DNA of 64,000 nucleotides from Methylocystis sp. SC2 (GTDB taxonomy: Bacteria > Pseudomonadota > Alphaproteobacteria > Rhizobiales > Beijerinckiaceae), in contig NC_018485.1 of assembly GCF_000304315.1 (NCBI RefSeq), positions 404,501 to 468,500 of the forward strand. Reading direction: 5' to 3'. The stretch's first letter is position 1; every line of letters begins with the position of its first letter. The notes beneath the pieces were generated by a model. The model ran no database searches. It saw only the letters and a list, made by a program, of their open reading frames with translations, and was not told the origin of the DNA. This document shows, one piece after another, positions 18,246 through 26,700 of this stretch. Made by a program: the position numbers and the translations under genes.

Positions 18246-18677
18246 TTACGCCGAGTGACGCAGATCCGTCGGCGAGTCGGTGCGCTCACGCAGGGCCGGC
18301 AGAATGTTCCTGATCTTCTCGGCGCCCTCGGCGCCAAGGATATTTTCGGCGCGCCTTAACACTTCGCGCACCAAAGCATCGGTCTGAGCTTCGCTGATTC
18401 CGAGCTTTTCAAGCTGTCCGGCAAGAATGTTCACATCGGCGCGGCCGTGTCCGATAAAGCTCGTCATGCCTTCGATGACTTGCGTGACGCCGCCGTCGCC
18501 AACCGACTGCGCCGTTTCGATGTCTTGCTGCGCGCGCGGCATCTTGGCGATCATGACCTGCATATTGCCGGTCGTGTCCTTGTCGCGAAGAAAACTGAGG
18601 ACGAGGCCGATGGCCGCCTTGGCGACCGTCGGATCGAGCTTCGTCTGGGAGACGACGTTATTGGTAAGTTCTTCCAT
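18246..18677 (-). CDS. Small helical protein, DUF2267/DUF2780-like (paralogue B)
   Basis: This 143-residue protein begins MEELTNNVVSQTKLDPTVA and then has AAIGLVLSFLRDKD, matching the GLVLGFLQKES region of the neighbour at 17732-18112. Both have an acidic N-terminal helix, a conserved hydrophobic helix and a helical tail ending in a VREVLRRAENILG-type segment. It is cytoplasmic by composition, with no signal peptide and no membrane segment. The ATG is preceded by GGAGGAT. It lies downstream of lysC on the same strand with an 80 bp gap, so co-transcription is possible. Function unknown. Confidence 0.7.
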   Translation of the reverse strand: MEELTNNVVSQTKLDPTVAKAAIGLVLSFLRDKDTTGNMQVMIAKMPRAQQDIETAQSVGDGGVTQVIEGMTSFIGHGRADVNILAGQLEKLGISEAQTDALVREVLRRAENILGAEGAEKIRNILPALRERTDSPTDLRHSA

Positions 18678-18758
18678 GGGACATCCTCCACGCGAACCAT
18701 TGTGGTTGCGGTAGATGTCGCGGCGACGCTGGCGTTCAAGCGTGGCTATGCCACCCAG

Positions 18759-19991
18759 CTAAGCGGCGTCGAGGCCGTAGAGCGAGTGCAGCGTGCGAAC
18801 GGCGAGTTCGGTATAGGCCTCGTCGATCAACACCGAAAATTTAATCTCCGACGTGGTGATGGCGCGGATATTGACGCCCTTCTGTGACAGAGCGCGAAAC
18901 GCCTCGGCGGCCACGCCGGCGTGGCTGCGCATGCCGATTCCGATCGCGGAAATTTTGGCCACGTCCTTTTCGCCGGTTATGCTCGCGAAGCCGATCGCGT
19001 CCTTGACCTTTTCGATGATTGCAAAGGCGCGCTCGTAATCAGCGGTTCCCACGGTGAAGGTCATGTCGGTCATGCCCTCCTCGGAGACGACCTGCACAAT
19101 CATGTCGACGTTGATTCCCGCCTCGGCCAAGGGCATGAACACCGCCGCCGCGACGCCCGGCTTGTCGGCGACCCCCCGAAGCGTGATCTGCGCTTCGTCG
19201 CGCGAGAAGGCGATGCCTGTGACGACCTGGGCTTCCACAATGTCCTCCTCGTTGCAGATCAGCGTCCCCTGCCCCGGATTTTCCGGATCGTCGAAGGACG
19301 AGCGCACATAGGTCTGCACGCCGTGGACCATCGCGACCTCGACCGAGCGCACCTGCAGGACCTTCGCGCCGAGCGACGCCATTTCCAGCATCTCTTCAAA
19401 AGCGATCTTGTCCATGCGCCGCGCCTTCGGCACGACGCGCGGATCGGTGGTGTAAACGCCGTCAACGTCCGTATAGATGTCGCAGCGCTTGGCTTTGATC
19501 GCCGCCGCGACGGCGACGGCGCTCGTGTCCGAGCCGCCGCGTCCGAGGGTCGTGATCCGCCCGGTTTCACGGTGCACGCCCTGAAAGCCCGCGATGACGG
19601 CGACTTCGCCGCGGCTGAAGCCTTCGACGATGCCCGACCCGTCGATTGATTCGATCCGCGCCGCGCCATGCGTGGCGTTGGTGTAGATCGGCGCCTGCCA
19701 GCCGAGCCAGGAGCGCGCGGGCACCCCCGCCTTCTGCAACGCCATCGCGAGAAGACCGGCCGTCACCTGTTCTCCCGAGGCGACGACGGCGTCATATTCG
19801 CGCTGGTCGCAAAGCGGCGCCGCCTCCTTGCACCAGGCGACAAGCTCATTGGTCTTGCCGGCCATCGCCGAGACCACCACAGCCACCTCACGCCCAGCAT
19901 CCACCTCGCGCTTCACATGGCGCGCGACATTGTGGATGCGTTCGACGGTGGCGACCGAGGTGCCGCCGAATTTCATAACCAGGCGTGACAT
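18759..19991 (-). CDS. lysC: Aspartate kinase
   Basis: The 410-residue enzyme phosphorylates aspartate, the first step toward Lys, Thr, Met and diaminopimelate. The N-terminal LVMKFGGTSVATVERI (about 4-19) and TLGRGGSDTSAVAVA (about 168-182) form the kinase site. Two ACT domains in the C-terminal half (from about 265) bind the feedback inhibitor; IRAITTSEIKFSVLID near the end is typical. Monofunctional AK of this size in alphaproteobacteria is inhibited by Lys plus Thr in known cases. The ATG at 19991 fits the family. Confidence 0.95.
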   Translation of the reverse strand: MSRLVMKFGGTSVATVERIHNVARHVKREVDAGREVAVVVSAMAGKTNELVAWCKEAAPLCDQREYDAVVASGEQVTAGLLAMALQKAGVPARSWLGWQAPIYTNATHGAARIESIDGSGIVEGFSRGEVAVIAGFQGVHRETGRITTLGRGGSDTSAVAVAAAIKAKRCDIYTDVDGVYTTDPRVVPKARRMDKIAFEEMLEMASLGAKVLQVRSVEVAMVHGVQTYVRSSFDDPENPGQGTLICNEEDIVEAQVVTGIAFSRDEAQITLRGVADKPGVAAAVFMPLAEAGINVDMIVQVVSEEGMTDMTFTVGTADYERAFAIIEKVKDAIGFASITGEKDVAKISAIGIGMRSHAGVAAEAFRALSQKGVNIRAITTSEIKFSVLIDEAYTELAVRTLHSLYGLDAA

Positions 19992-20100
19992 GGAGACCGA
20001 AAATGGGCGAGGCGCTCGCGTCCCGCGGGAAGCGGCGCTATATGTGTCCGCGTCGGCGGGCCTGTCAACGGCGGCGGCGCCAAGGAATCTTGCTTAAGCT

Positions 20101-20213
20101 CCTCGTCCTTCGAGACGCGCGCTTCGCGCGCTCCTCAGGATGAGGAGCTTTCGCATCGTTCCCCTGACTTCATCCTGAGGAGACGCCGCAGGCGGCGTCC
20201 TCGAAGGACGAGG
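20101..20213. repeat. Large imperfect palindrome of the CCTCGTCCTTCGAG type
   Basis: CCTCGTCCTTCGAG (20101-20114) pairs with CTCGAAGGACGAGG (20200-20213). Inside, CCTCAGGATGA pairs with CATCCTGAGG, and each arm holds its own GC hairpin (GCGCGCTTCGCGCGC; ACGCCGCAGGCGGCGT). Sequences of this kind are scattered through intergenic regions of many Hyphomicrobiales genomes. Only one copy is in this window. It occupies the space between lysC and ubiG and would fold strongly as RNA. Confidence 0.8.
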
Positions 20214-20254
20214 ACAGGGGAAGTAACTTCTCAAAAATTTCGCGAGGCTCCCTC

Positions 20255-21025
20255 TTGCCCCAACGCTCCGCTCCCCACTCCGCCAGCGTCGATCCCGAAG
20301 ACGTCGCGCGTTTCAACCGCCTGGCCGAACTTTGGTGGGACAAGAACGGCAAGATGGGGATTCTCCATGAGATCAACCCCATTCGGGTCGCCTATATCCG
20401 CGATCACGTGCGCCGCTTCATCCGACATGACGCCGGCGCGCTAAACACGCCCGGAGACCGACCGCTGGCGGGCGTGCGCATCGCCGATATCGGCTGCGGC
20501 GGCGGCATATTGAGCGAGTCGCTGGCGCAGCTCGGCGCGCATGTGACCGGGGTCGATCCCGCGCCCAACAACATCGCCATCGCGAAACGGCACGCCGAAA
20601 CCTCCGGGCTGGACATTGATTATCGCAATATAACCGCCGAAGACCTCGACGCGGCCGGCGAGCAGTTCGACGCCGTGGCGGCGCTCGAAGTCATCGAGCA
20701 TGTGGAAGGGCCCCGGGAATTCGTCGCCATGCTGGGGCGGCTGCTGAAGCCCGGCGGCCTGCTCTTTCTGGCGACGATCGACCGGACGACGAAAAGCTAT
20801 CTGCTGGCCATCGTCGCCGCCGAATATGTGCTCGGCTGGGTGCCGAAAGGCACCCATAACCATGACAAATTCATCCGCCCGGACGAACTCTCGTCGTGGG
20901 TGCGTCAGGGCGGCATGCGGGAAATCGATCGTGTCGGGATGAGCTTCCAGCCGCTGACCAGACGCTGGCGAAAAAGCCACGATACGGACGTCAATTACTT
21001 GATGGCGGCTCGAAAACAAGGCTAG
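20255..21025 (+). CDS. ubiG: Ubiquinone biosynthesis O-methyltransferase UbiG
   Basis: UbiG carries out both O-methylations of ubiquinone synthesis. The 256-residue protein has the family start SVDPEDVARFNRLAELWWD, the SAM motif IADIGCGGGILSESLA at about 73-88 and VTGVDPAPNNI near 95-105. KGTHNHDKFIRP at about 196-207 is typical of UbiG. The start is TTG at 20255, with GAGG about 8 bases upstream; no ATG lies closer to the conserved region. It is the gene immediately after the palindromic repeat. Confidence 0.93.
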   Translation: MPQRSAPHSASVDPEDVARFNRLAELWWDKNGKMGILHEINPIRVAYIRDHVRRFIRHDAGALNTPGDRPLAGVRIADIGCGGGILSESLAQLGAHVTGVDPAPNNIAIAKRHAETSGLDIDYRNITAEDLDAAGEQFDAVAALEVIEHVEGPREFVAMLGRLLKPGGLLFLATIDRTTKSYLLAIVAAEYVLGWVPKGTHNHDKFIRPDELSSWVRQGGMREIDRVGMSFQPLTRRWRKSHDTDVNYLMAARKQG

Positions 21026-21100
21026 GCTCCGGTCGGCCGGGTCGCGAGAATGCGCTGAAGCTCTTGTTCGCGCCCGCTGTCCTCGGTAAAATCTGAGCCT

Positions 21101-21742
21101 ATGCTTAGAGATTCTCGCACGCGCTCCCGTCTTCTCGTCGCTGTCGCCGCCATCGGCCTGGCGATCGCCTTCGCCGTCAACGCCGCCGAAGCGAAACCCA
21201 AGCCGGGCGCCGAAGACGCCCCGGCCGAGGATGCAAACGCCAAAAAGCGAAAGCCGGCCAAAAACGAGAAAGCCGAGAAGCCGGCGGACAAAGGCGCCGA
21301 CAAGCCGGAGCAGCTCGGCAGCTATGGGGAATGGGGCGCCTACGCCGCGCAGAGCGGCCGCAACAGGACCTGCTATGCGCTTGGGCAGCCGAAAGAGCGG
21401 ACGCCGAAAGCGAAGCTCAAAGACGCCTCCGCCTATATTTTTATCTCGACGCGGCCCGCGGAAAATATCCACAACGAGGTCGCGATCAATCTGGGCTATC
21501 CGACCAAGGACGGCTCGGCCGCTGTGGCCGACATCGACGGCGACAGCTACGAATTGATCACCAAGGGAACCAACGCCTGGGTGAAGGATCAGGCGCGGGA
21601 GCGCGAATTCGTCGGCGCGATGCGCGGCGGCGCCAAGCTCATCGTCAAGGCCGCTTCGTCTAAAGGGACAAGCACCACCGACAGCTATTCGCTCAAGGGA
21701 TTGTCGGACGCGCTCGCCCGCGCCGTGCAGGAATGCAAGTAG
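21101..21742 (+). CDS. Invasion-associated locus B (IalB)-like periplasmic protein
   Basis: The 213-residue product has a signal peptide (hydrophobic core about 10-27, ending AEAK). A charged Lys/Ala/Glu-rich linker follows (about 30-68), then a compact domain with YGEWGAYAAQSGRNRTCYALGQP-type features near 75-97 and Lys/Ala-rich strands to the end. The order (aromatic GEWGAY, single Cys, FISTRP, NEVAINLGYP) matches IalB-like proteins common in Hyphomicrobiales. These are exported and linked to envelope properties; the precise role is not known. Two Cys (near 91 and 212) could pair. Confidence 0.7.
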   Translation: MLRDSRTRSRLLVAVAAIGLAIAFAVNAAEAKPKPGAEDAPAEDANAKKRKPAKNEKAEKPADKGADKPEQLGSYGEWGAYAAQSGRNRTCYALGQPKERTPKAKLKDASAYIFISTRPAENIHNEVAINLGYPTKDGSAAVADIDGDSYELITKGTNAWVKDQAREREFVGAMRGGAKLIVKAASSKGTSTTDSYSLKGLSDALARAVQECK

Positions 21743-22291
21743 TCATCGCGGCCGGACCGCGGTTGGCGGGACGTCCTTGACCGACTCCGCGATCGAGCGG
21801 ATCTGCGTCGCCACGCCAGGATATTTCGACGCCAGTTGATCGATATCGCCGATTTCAACGTCCTGCGGCGTGACGCCCGGCCATTCGGTGCTGGCGCCGA
21901 AAAACCAGCGTCCGCCGCCCAGAAGCCGCGCCGTATGAAAAGTGTCGCCGGGAATCAGCAGCTGAACGCTCTGGCCGGCGCGCAGATCCGGTCCGACCAC
22001 CACGCGCGCGGTTGAGCCGTCGCCATGCAGCATGAAGAGCTCCAGCGGATCGCCCAGGTAGTAATGATAGAGCTGATCGTTGCGGATTCGGTGCAGCCGA
22101 ACCGGCGCGTGCGGCGTCACCAGAAAGTAGAGCGCTGAACCCGCTGGCCCGCTGCGCGCGAAAGGCGGCGGCAACGCGTCCGCGCCAAAGAACAGCCTGC
22201 TCGTATAGGTGATGCGGACAAAGCCGCATGTCGCGTTGGGCTCGAGCGCCAGCAGATCGACGATCTCTTCATAGCTCAGAGATTCGGACAT
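21743..22291 (-). CDS. Cupin domain protein, DUF985 family
   Basis: From the ATG at 22291 the protein has 182 residues: a helical start (SLSYEEIVDLLALEPN), then a double-stranded beta-barrel with SALYFLVTPHAPVRLHRIRN at about 68-87, and GDTFHTARLLGGGRWFFGAS near 120-140. These are features of DUF985 cupins, which are thought to bind sugars or act as sugar epimerase-like enzymes. Likely metal ligands are His and Glu residues in these strands, but the set is incomplete compared with classic cupins. Reading from 22387 adds 32 unrelated residues. Its stop is 1 bp from that of the convergent IalB-like gene. Confidence 0.8.
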   Translation of the reverse strand: MSESLSYEEIVDLLALEPNATCGFVRITYTSRLFFGADALPPPFARSGPAGSALYFLVTPHAPVRLHRIRNDQLYHYYLGDPLELFMLHGDGSTARVVVGPDLRAGQSVQLLIPGDTFHTARLLGGGRWFFGASTEWPGVTPQDVEIGDIDQLASKYPGVATQIRSIAESVKDVPPTAVRPR

Positions 22292-22382
22292 GGCGAACCC
22301 TTCGGTTTGAGCCAATGGCGACGGCGGAGATTTTGATAACACGCGGGCGCGCCGAACGGCGCATCGGGCGACGCCTGGGTCC

Positions 22383-22412
22383 ACCAAGTATAAATCTTAT
22401 GATACCAAGTAT
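22383..22412. promoter_or_regulatory. Direct repeat ACCAAGTAT x2 in an AT-rich patch upstream of the cupin gene
   Basis: ACCAAGTAT occurs at 22383-22391 and 22404-22412, exactly 21 bp (two helical turns) apart, within the otherwise unassigned space 22292-22594. That spacing is typical of tandem regulator half-sites. The patch is AT-rich and lies about 90-120 bp upstream of the cupin start (minus) and 180-210 bp upstream of the small membrane protein (plus). Which promoter it serves is unclear, and I see no good -35/-10 pair. Confidence 0.3.
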
Positions 22413-22594
22413 TTGACCAACAGAAATACTGTCTGTGGTCCTTGTTTTCATGAACCGTTTCCGCAGACTACGCCCAGCCATGGCAGTCCCCCTGTAGCTG
22501 TCCTGGTGGACGGCGACGGTTTTCATCGCTGCATCATCCGTCGCCGTCCCTGTCCTTCCGGCGAAAGCCGAACAACATAAAATGGGAGAGGCAA

Positions 22595-22759
22595 ATGGCC
22601 GTGAATGTTCACGACGGCGAAGTCGGCAAGATCCTCATGTATCTGATTGGCTTCACCGCTTTCGTCATCGTCGCTCTGACCTGGGTGCCGCATTGGATCT
22701 CGCCTGACAGCGCGAACATCACCGGAAACACCGGCAATACGGCGCGCATGATCGAGTGA
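22595..22759 (+). CDS. 54-residue single-span membrane protein
   Basis: This small gene starts at ATG 22595 behind GGGAGAGG. The product reads MAVNVHDGEVGKILMYLIGF at the start, has one membrane span (about 11-32, ending in TWVPHW) and a polar, Asn/Thr-rich tail (about 33-54). It has no Cys. Size and layout recall small accessory subunits of membrane complexes, but I do not recognise the family. It stands alone before tRNA-Gly. The good ribosome site, clean topology and codon use support it as a real gene. Confidence 0.65.
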   Translation: MAVNVHDGEVGKILMYLIGFTAFVIVALTWVPHWISPDSANITGNTGNTARMIE

Positions 22760-22893
22760 CGTCGCGCGACGCTCCGGGAGCCGTCCCTTCCGGAGCGTCG
22801 ACGCGGGCGCGTCGCGCCAGTTGCAAAGCAAATTCGTTTCCGGCATAACGACGCCGCGACGGTTCGGCGACACGCTCAGCCGGCGCGACGGAT

Positions 22894-22968
22894 GCGGGTG
22901 TAGCTCAGGGGTAGAGCACAACCTTGCCAAGGTTGGGGTCGAGGGTTCGAATCCCTTCGCCCGCTCCA
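22894..22968 (+). tRNA. tRNA-Gly (GCC)
   Basis: A full cloverleaf of 75 bases is present. Acceptor arm GCGGGTG pairs with CGCCCGC, the D arm is TAGCTCAGGGGTAGAGCA, the anticodon arm ACCTTGCCAAGGT carries GCC, and the T arm contains GGTTCGAATCC. CCA is encoded. Confidence 0.97.
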
Positions 22969-23016
22969 ATTCAACGCGCTCCGCGAATTCGCCCCCACTG
23001 CGGAGACCGGGGTTAG

Positions 23017-23883
23017 ATGCTGACGACGCGCGCCCCCGCGAAAATCAATCTCACGCTTCATGTCCTCGGCCGTCGGGAAGACGGCTATCACGCGCTCGAA
23101 AGCCTCGTGGCCTTTTCCGGCGCGGGAGACACATTGTCCCTCACGCCGGACGACGCGCTGTCGCTCGACATTTCGGGCCCCACCTCCTCCGCCGCCGGCG
23201 CCGGCGACGACAATCTCGTGCTGCGCGCCGCACGGCGCCTCGCCGAAGAGATCAAGGGCCTGCGGCTCGGCCGGTTTCGACTCGAGAAGCGCCTGCCTGT
23301 CGCGGCCGGCATAGGCGGCGGCTCGTCGGACGCCGCCGCGGCGCTGCGCCTTTTGACCAAGGCGAATCATCTCGCGCCCGACGACCCGCGCATCATCGAG
23401 GTCGCGCGCGCGATCGGCGCGGACGTGCCGGTCTGCCTCGAGGCGAGGGCGCGCATGATGCGCGGCGCCGGAGAGATTCTCGGCGCACCGATTCGCCTGC
23501 CGCTCCTGCCGGCCGTGCTGATCAACCCCGGGGCGCCGGTGGCGACGGGCCCGGTCTTCGCCGCGCTCGGACTGCGGCCCGGCGCGACGCGCGAAGACGC
23601 CGCGCATGCCGACGTCGCCGCCCGGCCAAGCGCGGAAGAACTCCTTGCGGCCTTGGCGAGGGGGCGCAACGACCTCGAAGACGCCGCCTGTCTGCAGGCG
23701 CCCGTGATCGTCGACGCGCTCGCCCTGTTGCGCGGCGCCCGCGGCTGCAGGCTCGCGCGGATGTCCGGCTCGGGGGCGACATGCTTCGCGCTGTTTTCGA
23801 CGCGGCGCGAGGCTGTGCGCGCCGCCGGCGTCATTCGCGCCCAGCATCCGGGATGGTGGGTCAAGACGGCCGTGCTTAGATGA
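23017..23883 (+). CDS. ispE: 4-diphosphocytidyl-2-C-methyl-D-erythritol kinase
   Basis: IspE phosphorylates CDP-methylerythritol in the MEP isoprenoid pathway. The 288-residue GHMP kinase begins [20 protein letters not shown]. It has the ATP-binding glycine loop [14 protein letters not shown] at about 94-107 and [12 protein letters not shown] near 249-260, the third GHMP motif. The length is normal. It follows tRNA-Gly by 48 bp and overlaps rlmB by 4 bp (ATGA), suggesting coupled translation. Confidence 0.95.
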   Translation: MLTTRAPAKINLTLHVLGRREDGYHALESLVAFSGAGDTLSLTPDDALSLDISGPTSSAAGAGDDNLVLRAARRLAEEIKGLRLGRFRLEKRLPVAAGIGGGSSDAAAALRLLTKANHLAPDDPRIIEVARAIGADVPVCLEARARMMRGAGEILGAPIRLPLLPAVLINPGAPVATGPVFAALGLRPGATREDAAHADVAARPSAEELLAALARGRNDLEDAACLQAPVIVDALALLRGARGCRLARMSGSGATCFALFSTRREAVRAAGVIRAQHPGWWVKTAVLR

Positions 23884-24692
23884 CCCGCCGGCCCCCGCCC
23901 AGGGACCGCAGCGCGCATGAGAGGGGCCGGCGCGCGGCGGCCGCTCAATCCGAGACGCGCAGCCCGTTCCGCTCCGCTGCGCCCGACCTTGTCACGCTTT
24001 ACGGCGCGCATCCGGTGCGCGCCGCGCTGACCGCGCGCAGGCGCAAGCTGCTGACGCTTTACGCGACCGAAACCGCGCTGCCGCGCATCAACGAACTCGC
24101 GCGGGCGGCGGGGCTTGAGCCGCGCCTCGTCGACGCGCGCGATCTCGAGCGGCGGCTCGGTCCCGAGGCCGTGCATCAGGGCCTGCTGCTCGAAGCGCGG
24201 CCGCTGCCGGAGGCGGACATTTCCGACATCGTCAGCGTCAGCGGCGTCGTGCTCGCGCTCGACCAGATCACCGATCCGCACAATGTCGGCGCGATCCTGC
24301 GCACGGCCTGCGCCTTTAACGTCGACGCGGTGATTGTCACGGAACGGCATAGTCCGGAGTTTTCCGGCGTGCTCGCCAAAGCGGCCTCCGGCGCGCTGGA
24401 ATTCACGACGATCGTCTCCGTCGTCAATCTGGCGCGCGCGCTCGACGAACTCGCCGATCACGGCTACGCCCGCGTCGGACTCGATTCGGACGGCGCCGAA
24501 TCGCTTTCGATCATTCCGCTGTCCAAGCCGCTGGCGCTGGTTCTCGGCGCCGAGGACAAGGGATTGCGGCGCCTGACGCGCGAACGCTGCGACGCCGTGG
24601 CGCGGCTCGATCTTCCCGGGCCGATCAAGAGCCTCAACGTGTCGAACGCCTGCGCCGCGGCGTTGAGCGTCGTGACGACCCGGCTCGGGTGA
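23880..24692 (+). CDS. rlmB: 23S rRNA 2'-O-methyltransferase RlmB (SpoU/TrmH family)
   Basis: This 270-residue SPOUT methyltransferase likely modifies G2251 of 23S rRNA. An N-terminal Arg/Ala-rich tail of about 35 residues precedes the L30e-like substrate domain ([15 protein letters not shown] onward, about 38-110). The knotted domain carries [16 protein letters not shown] at about 126-141, [12 protein letters not shown] near 219-230 and [16 protein letters not shown] at about 248-263, the three SPOUT motifs. It overlaps ispE by 4 bp. Assignment to RlmB rather than another SpoU enzyme rests on domain layout. Confidence 0.9.
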   Translation: MTRRPPPRDRSAHERGRRAAAAQSETRSPFRSAAPDLVTLYGAHPVRAALTARRRKLLTLYATETALPRINELARAAGLEPRLVDARDLERRLGPEAVHQGLLLEARPLPEADISDIVSVSGVVLALDQITDPHNVGAILRTACAFNVDAVIVTERHSPEFSGVLAKAASGALEFTTIVSVVNLARALDELADHGYARVGLDSDGAESLSIIPLSKPLALVLGAEDKGLRRLTRERCDAVARLDLPGPIKSLNVSNACAAALSVVTTRLG

Positions 24693-24798
24693 GCGTGGGG
24701 CTGGGATGAGGCTCGGGTGAGCGCCCGACGCGGGATTGACCTCTCCGCCGGCTTGGACGCATAGAGAAGTCGCGCGATGCGCCTCGATGACGCCACGG

Positions 24799-24874
24799 GC
24801 CGGTTTAGCTCAGCTGGTAGAGCAACTGATTTGTAATCAGTAGGTCGCGGGTTCGAATCCTGCAACCGGCACCA
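24799..24874 (+). tRNA. tRNA-Thr (TGT)
   Basis: A complete 76 base cloverleaf: acceptor GCCGGTT with AACCGGC, D arm TAGCTCAGCTGGTAGAGCA, anticodon arm CTGATTTGTAATCAG with anticodon TGT, T loop GGTTCGAATCC, encoded CCA. Confidence 0.97.
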
Positions 24875-24941
24875 AGCTTACGCCAAGTCGACGACGGCTT
24901 CGCCGAAATTCATTTAACGGAATTGCATCGAAAGAATAGGA

Positions 24942-26432
24942 ATGGTCTCGACCACGCAGCAGGCCGCGCCTGTGGTGCAAATTGAAACCGACCAAACATT
25001 CCTCACACTGCGCGAATCACGCGGCCGGCTGTTGGGATTTTTTCTCATCAGCCTGCTTTTCGCCACGATCGGCGCGGCGATGCTCGCAAGTCCGCGACCA
25101 GGACAACCCGACGCAACATTCGGAATCATGATTGTCGTTTTTTTCGGGCTGGGCGGCCTGGTGTTCTTACGTCGGCTCATCGCGGCCCGGCGCGCCACAG
25201 CCATTTTGACGAACGAAGGCGTCACTTGTCCTGCGGCTTATGACGGCGTGCTTCCATGGAGCGCCGTGCAGAGTTGCGAATATATAGACCGCGGCAGCGC
25301 CCGCGTCCTTTGTGTGACGCCTTATCCCGACGTCGCCGACGATATGTGTTGGAAGGGCTTCACCCGCTGGGCGCTATTCCTGCGGGGAAAGACGGCGGCG
25401 CGTTTCGCCATCCCGCTCAATTCGACTCCCAAAGACGAGGCCAGATTCGTAGACGCCTTCATCGCGCAGGTGAACGAAGCCAAAGCAGATCAGCCTGAAA
25501 ACTCGCATTTACGTCAGATCGATGCGAGCCAGGCCAATTTCGCCGCGCAGGCGCAGGCGCATGAGGCGCAAAGCGAAGACGCCACGACTTTCCCCTATGT
25601 CACAGCGGGATTAACCGCACTGCTCGTCTTGATTTATTTCGCCGAGCTTGGCGCAAACAAAGGTTCGTCAGGCGACGCGAAAACGCCTTCGATTGAGACG
25701 CTGGTGCAATTTGGCGGCGTCTTCAGACTGGCGGTCGACCAAGGAGAATGGCTGCGCATATTTTCCGCGCCGCTGCTGCACGCAAGTTTCGAACACCTGC
25801 TGTTGAATTGCATTGCGCTGTGGATCGTCGGCGTGCGTTTTGAACGCTATGTTGGCTCGGGGTGGTTCGGAGCGGTTTTCGCCGGCAGCGCCATTGCAGG
25901 ATCGCTGATGTCGCTGGCGTTCAATCCCCCCAATCTCGTCAGCGTCGGCGCGTCGGGAGGCATCGTCGGGCTCTTCGCGGCGACGGCGCTGGCGAGCCGG
26001 CATTTTCCGCCGGGTCGGATGCGGGCGCTGATGGTGACGACGGCGGCGCAGACCCTCGTGCCTTCGCTGATCCCGCTTCTCACTGCGCCCGGTGGTGGCA
26101 AGATTGATTACGCAAGCCATTTTGGCGGCGCTCTCGGCGGCGCGGCGCTGGGCGCCGCGCTACTCGCGCTGTGGCCGCAAGCGCTGATCCGGCCACGCTA
26201 TGGGAAAGCAGCGGCGATCGGCGCGGCTCTATATGCGCTGATCGGCGTCGGCGAGGTGATCTCGAACAATGATGTCCCCGCGCAGCCCACCGCGCGACCT
26301 ACTCATGTGCAATCTCTGCCGCGCCCGCCGCAGAGCAACCTTCCCCATTATACGCTCCCCGAATCTATGACGGGACGGCGGGCGCCGCTCAAGCACGCGG
26401 GACCCAGCGCGCCGACGGCAAGAAAGAACTGA
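24942..26432 (+). CDS. Rhomboid-family intramembrane serine protease with extra N-terminal domain
   Basis: The 496-residue protein has two parts. Residues about 1-180 hold two membrane segments (about 31-48 and 63-82) followed by a beta-rich domain (ILTNEGVTCP, VLPWSAVQSCEY) resembling membrane-associated bPH domains. The C-terminal half is a six-span rhomboid core: HASFEHLLLNCIALWIVG near 285-302, the catalytic Ser338 in GASGG, and the catalytic His393 in YASHFGG. Rhomboids cut membrane proteins within or near their spans. The combination with an N-terminal domain of this kind is unusual. The last 60 residues are Pro-rich and disordered. Confidence 0.85.
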   Translation: MVSTTQQAAPVVQIETDQTFLTLRESRGRLLGFFLISLLFATIGAAMLASPRPGQPDATFGIMIVVFFGLGGLVFLRRLIAARRATAILTNEGVTCPAAYDGVLPWSAVQSCEYIDRGSARVLCVTPYPDVADDMCWKGFTRWALFLRGKTAARFAIPLNSTPKDEARFVDAFIAQVNEAKADQPENSHLRQIDASQANFAAQAQAHEAQSEDATTFPYVTAGLTALLVLIYFAELGANKGSSGDAKTPSIETLVQFGGVFRLAVDQGEWLRIFSAPLLHASFEHLLLNCIALWIVGVRFERYVGSGWFGAVFAGSAIAGSLMSLAFNPPNLVSVGASGGIVGLFAATALASRHFPPGRMRALMVTTAAQTLVPSLIPLLTAPGGGKIDYASHFGGALGGAALGAALLALWPQALIRPRYGKAAAIGAALYALIGVGEVISNNDVPAQPTARPTHVQSLPRPPQSNLPHYTLPESMTGRRAPLKHAGPSAPTARKN

Positions 26433-26583
26433 GGCCGATCCACGCGCCGCCGACGTCGCGTCGAACTGTAAATACCATCCACCCTAACAGCCGCAGGGCG
26501 CCGGCGGCGTGTTCGGCTGCAGGGCATGAGTTTCGATGGCGCCAACACCCGATTCACTTGGCTTTGGGCTCGCGCCGGTCACC

Positions 26584-26700
26584 CTAGAGCGCTTCCCGAT
26601 CACATCGAATCATATGATCGATAAGGAATCGCCCAAAATCAAAAACGGTGGAGCAGGTTCTCATCGAAAAAGTCTGTCAACTTTTTCGGAGCCTGCTCTA
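26584..26700. repeat. 117 bp inverted-repeat (MITE-like) element, copy 2
   Basis: This copy starts CTAGAGC (26584-26590) and ends GCTCTA (26695-26700); the last base of the terminal repeat is A instead of G. The central GAGCAGGTTC...CGAAAAAGT...ACTTTTTCG stem is kept, with one change in the closing arm (GAGCCTGCTC). CTA at 26698-26700 is the minus-strand TAG stop codon of the adjacent efflux gene, the same relation to a gene end as copy 1. Confidence 0.9.

Noticed and set aside
20441..21472. A 343-codon minus-strand frame across ubiG and the IalB-like gene
   Set aside because: It runs antisense through two well-supported genes and shows no domain.
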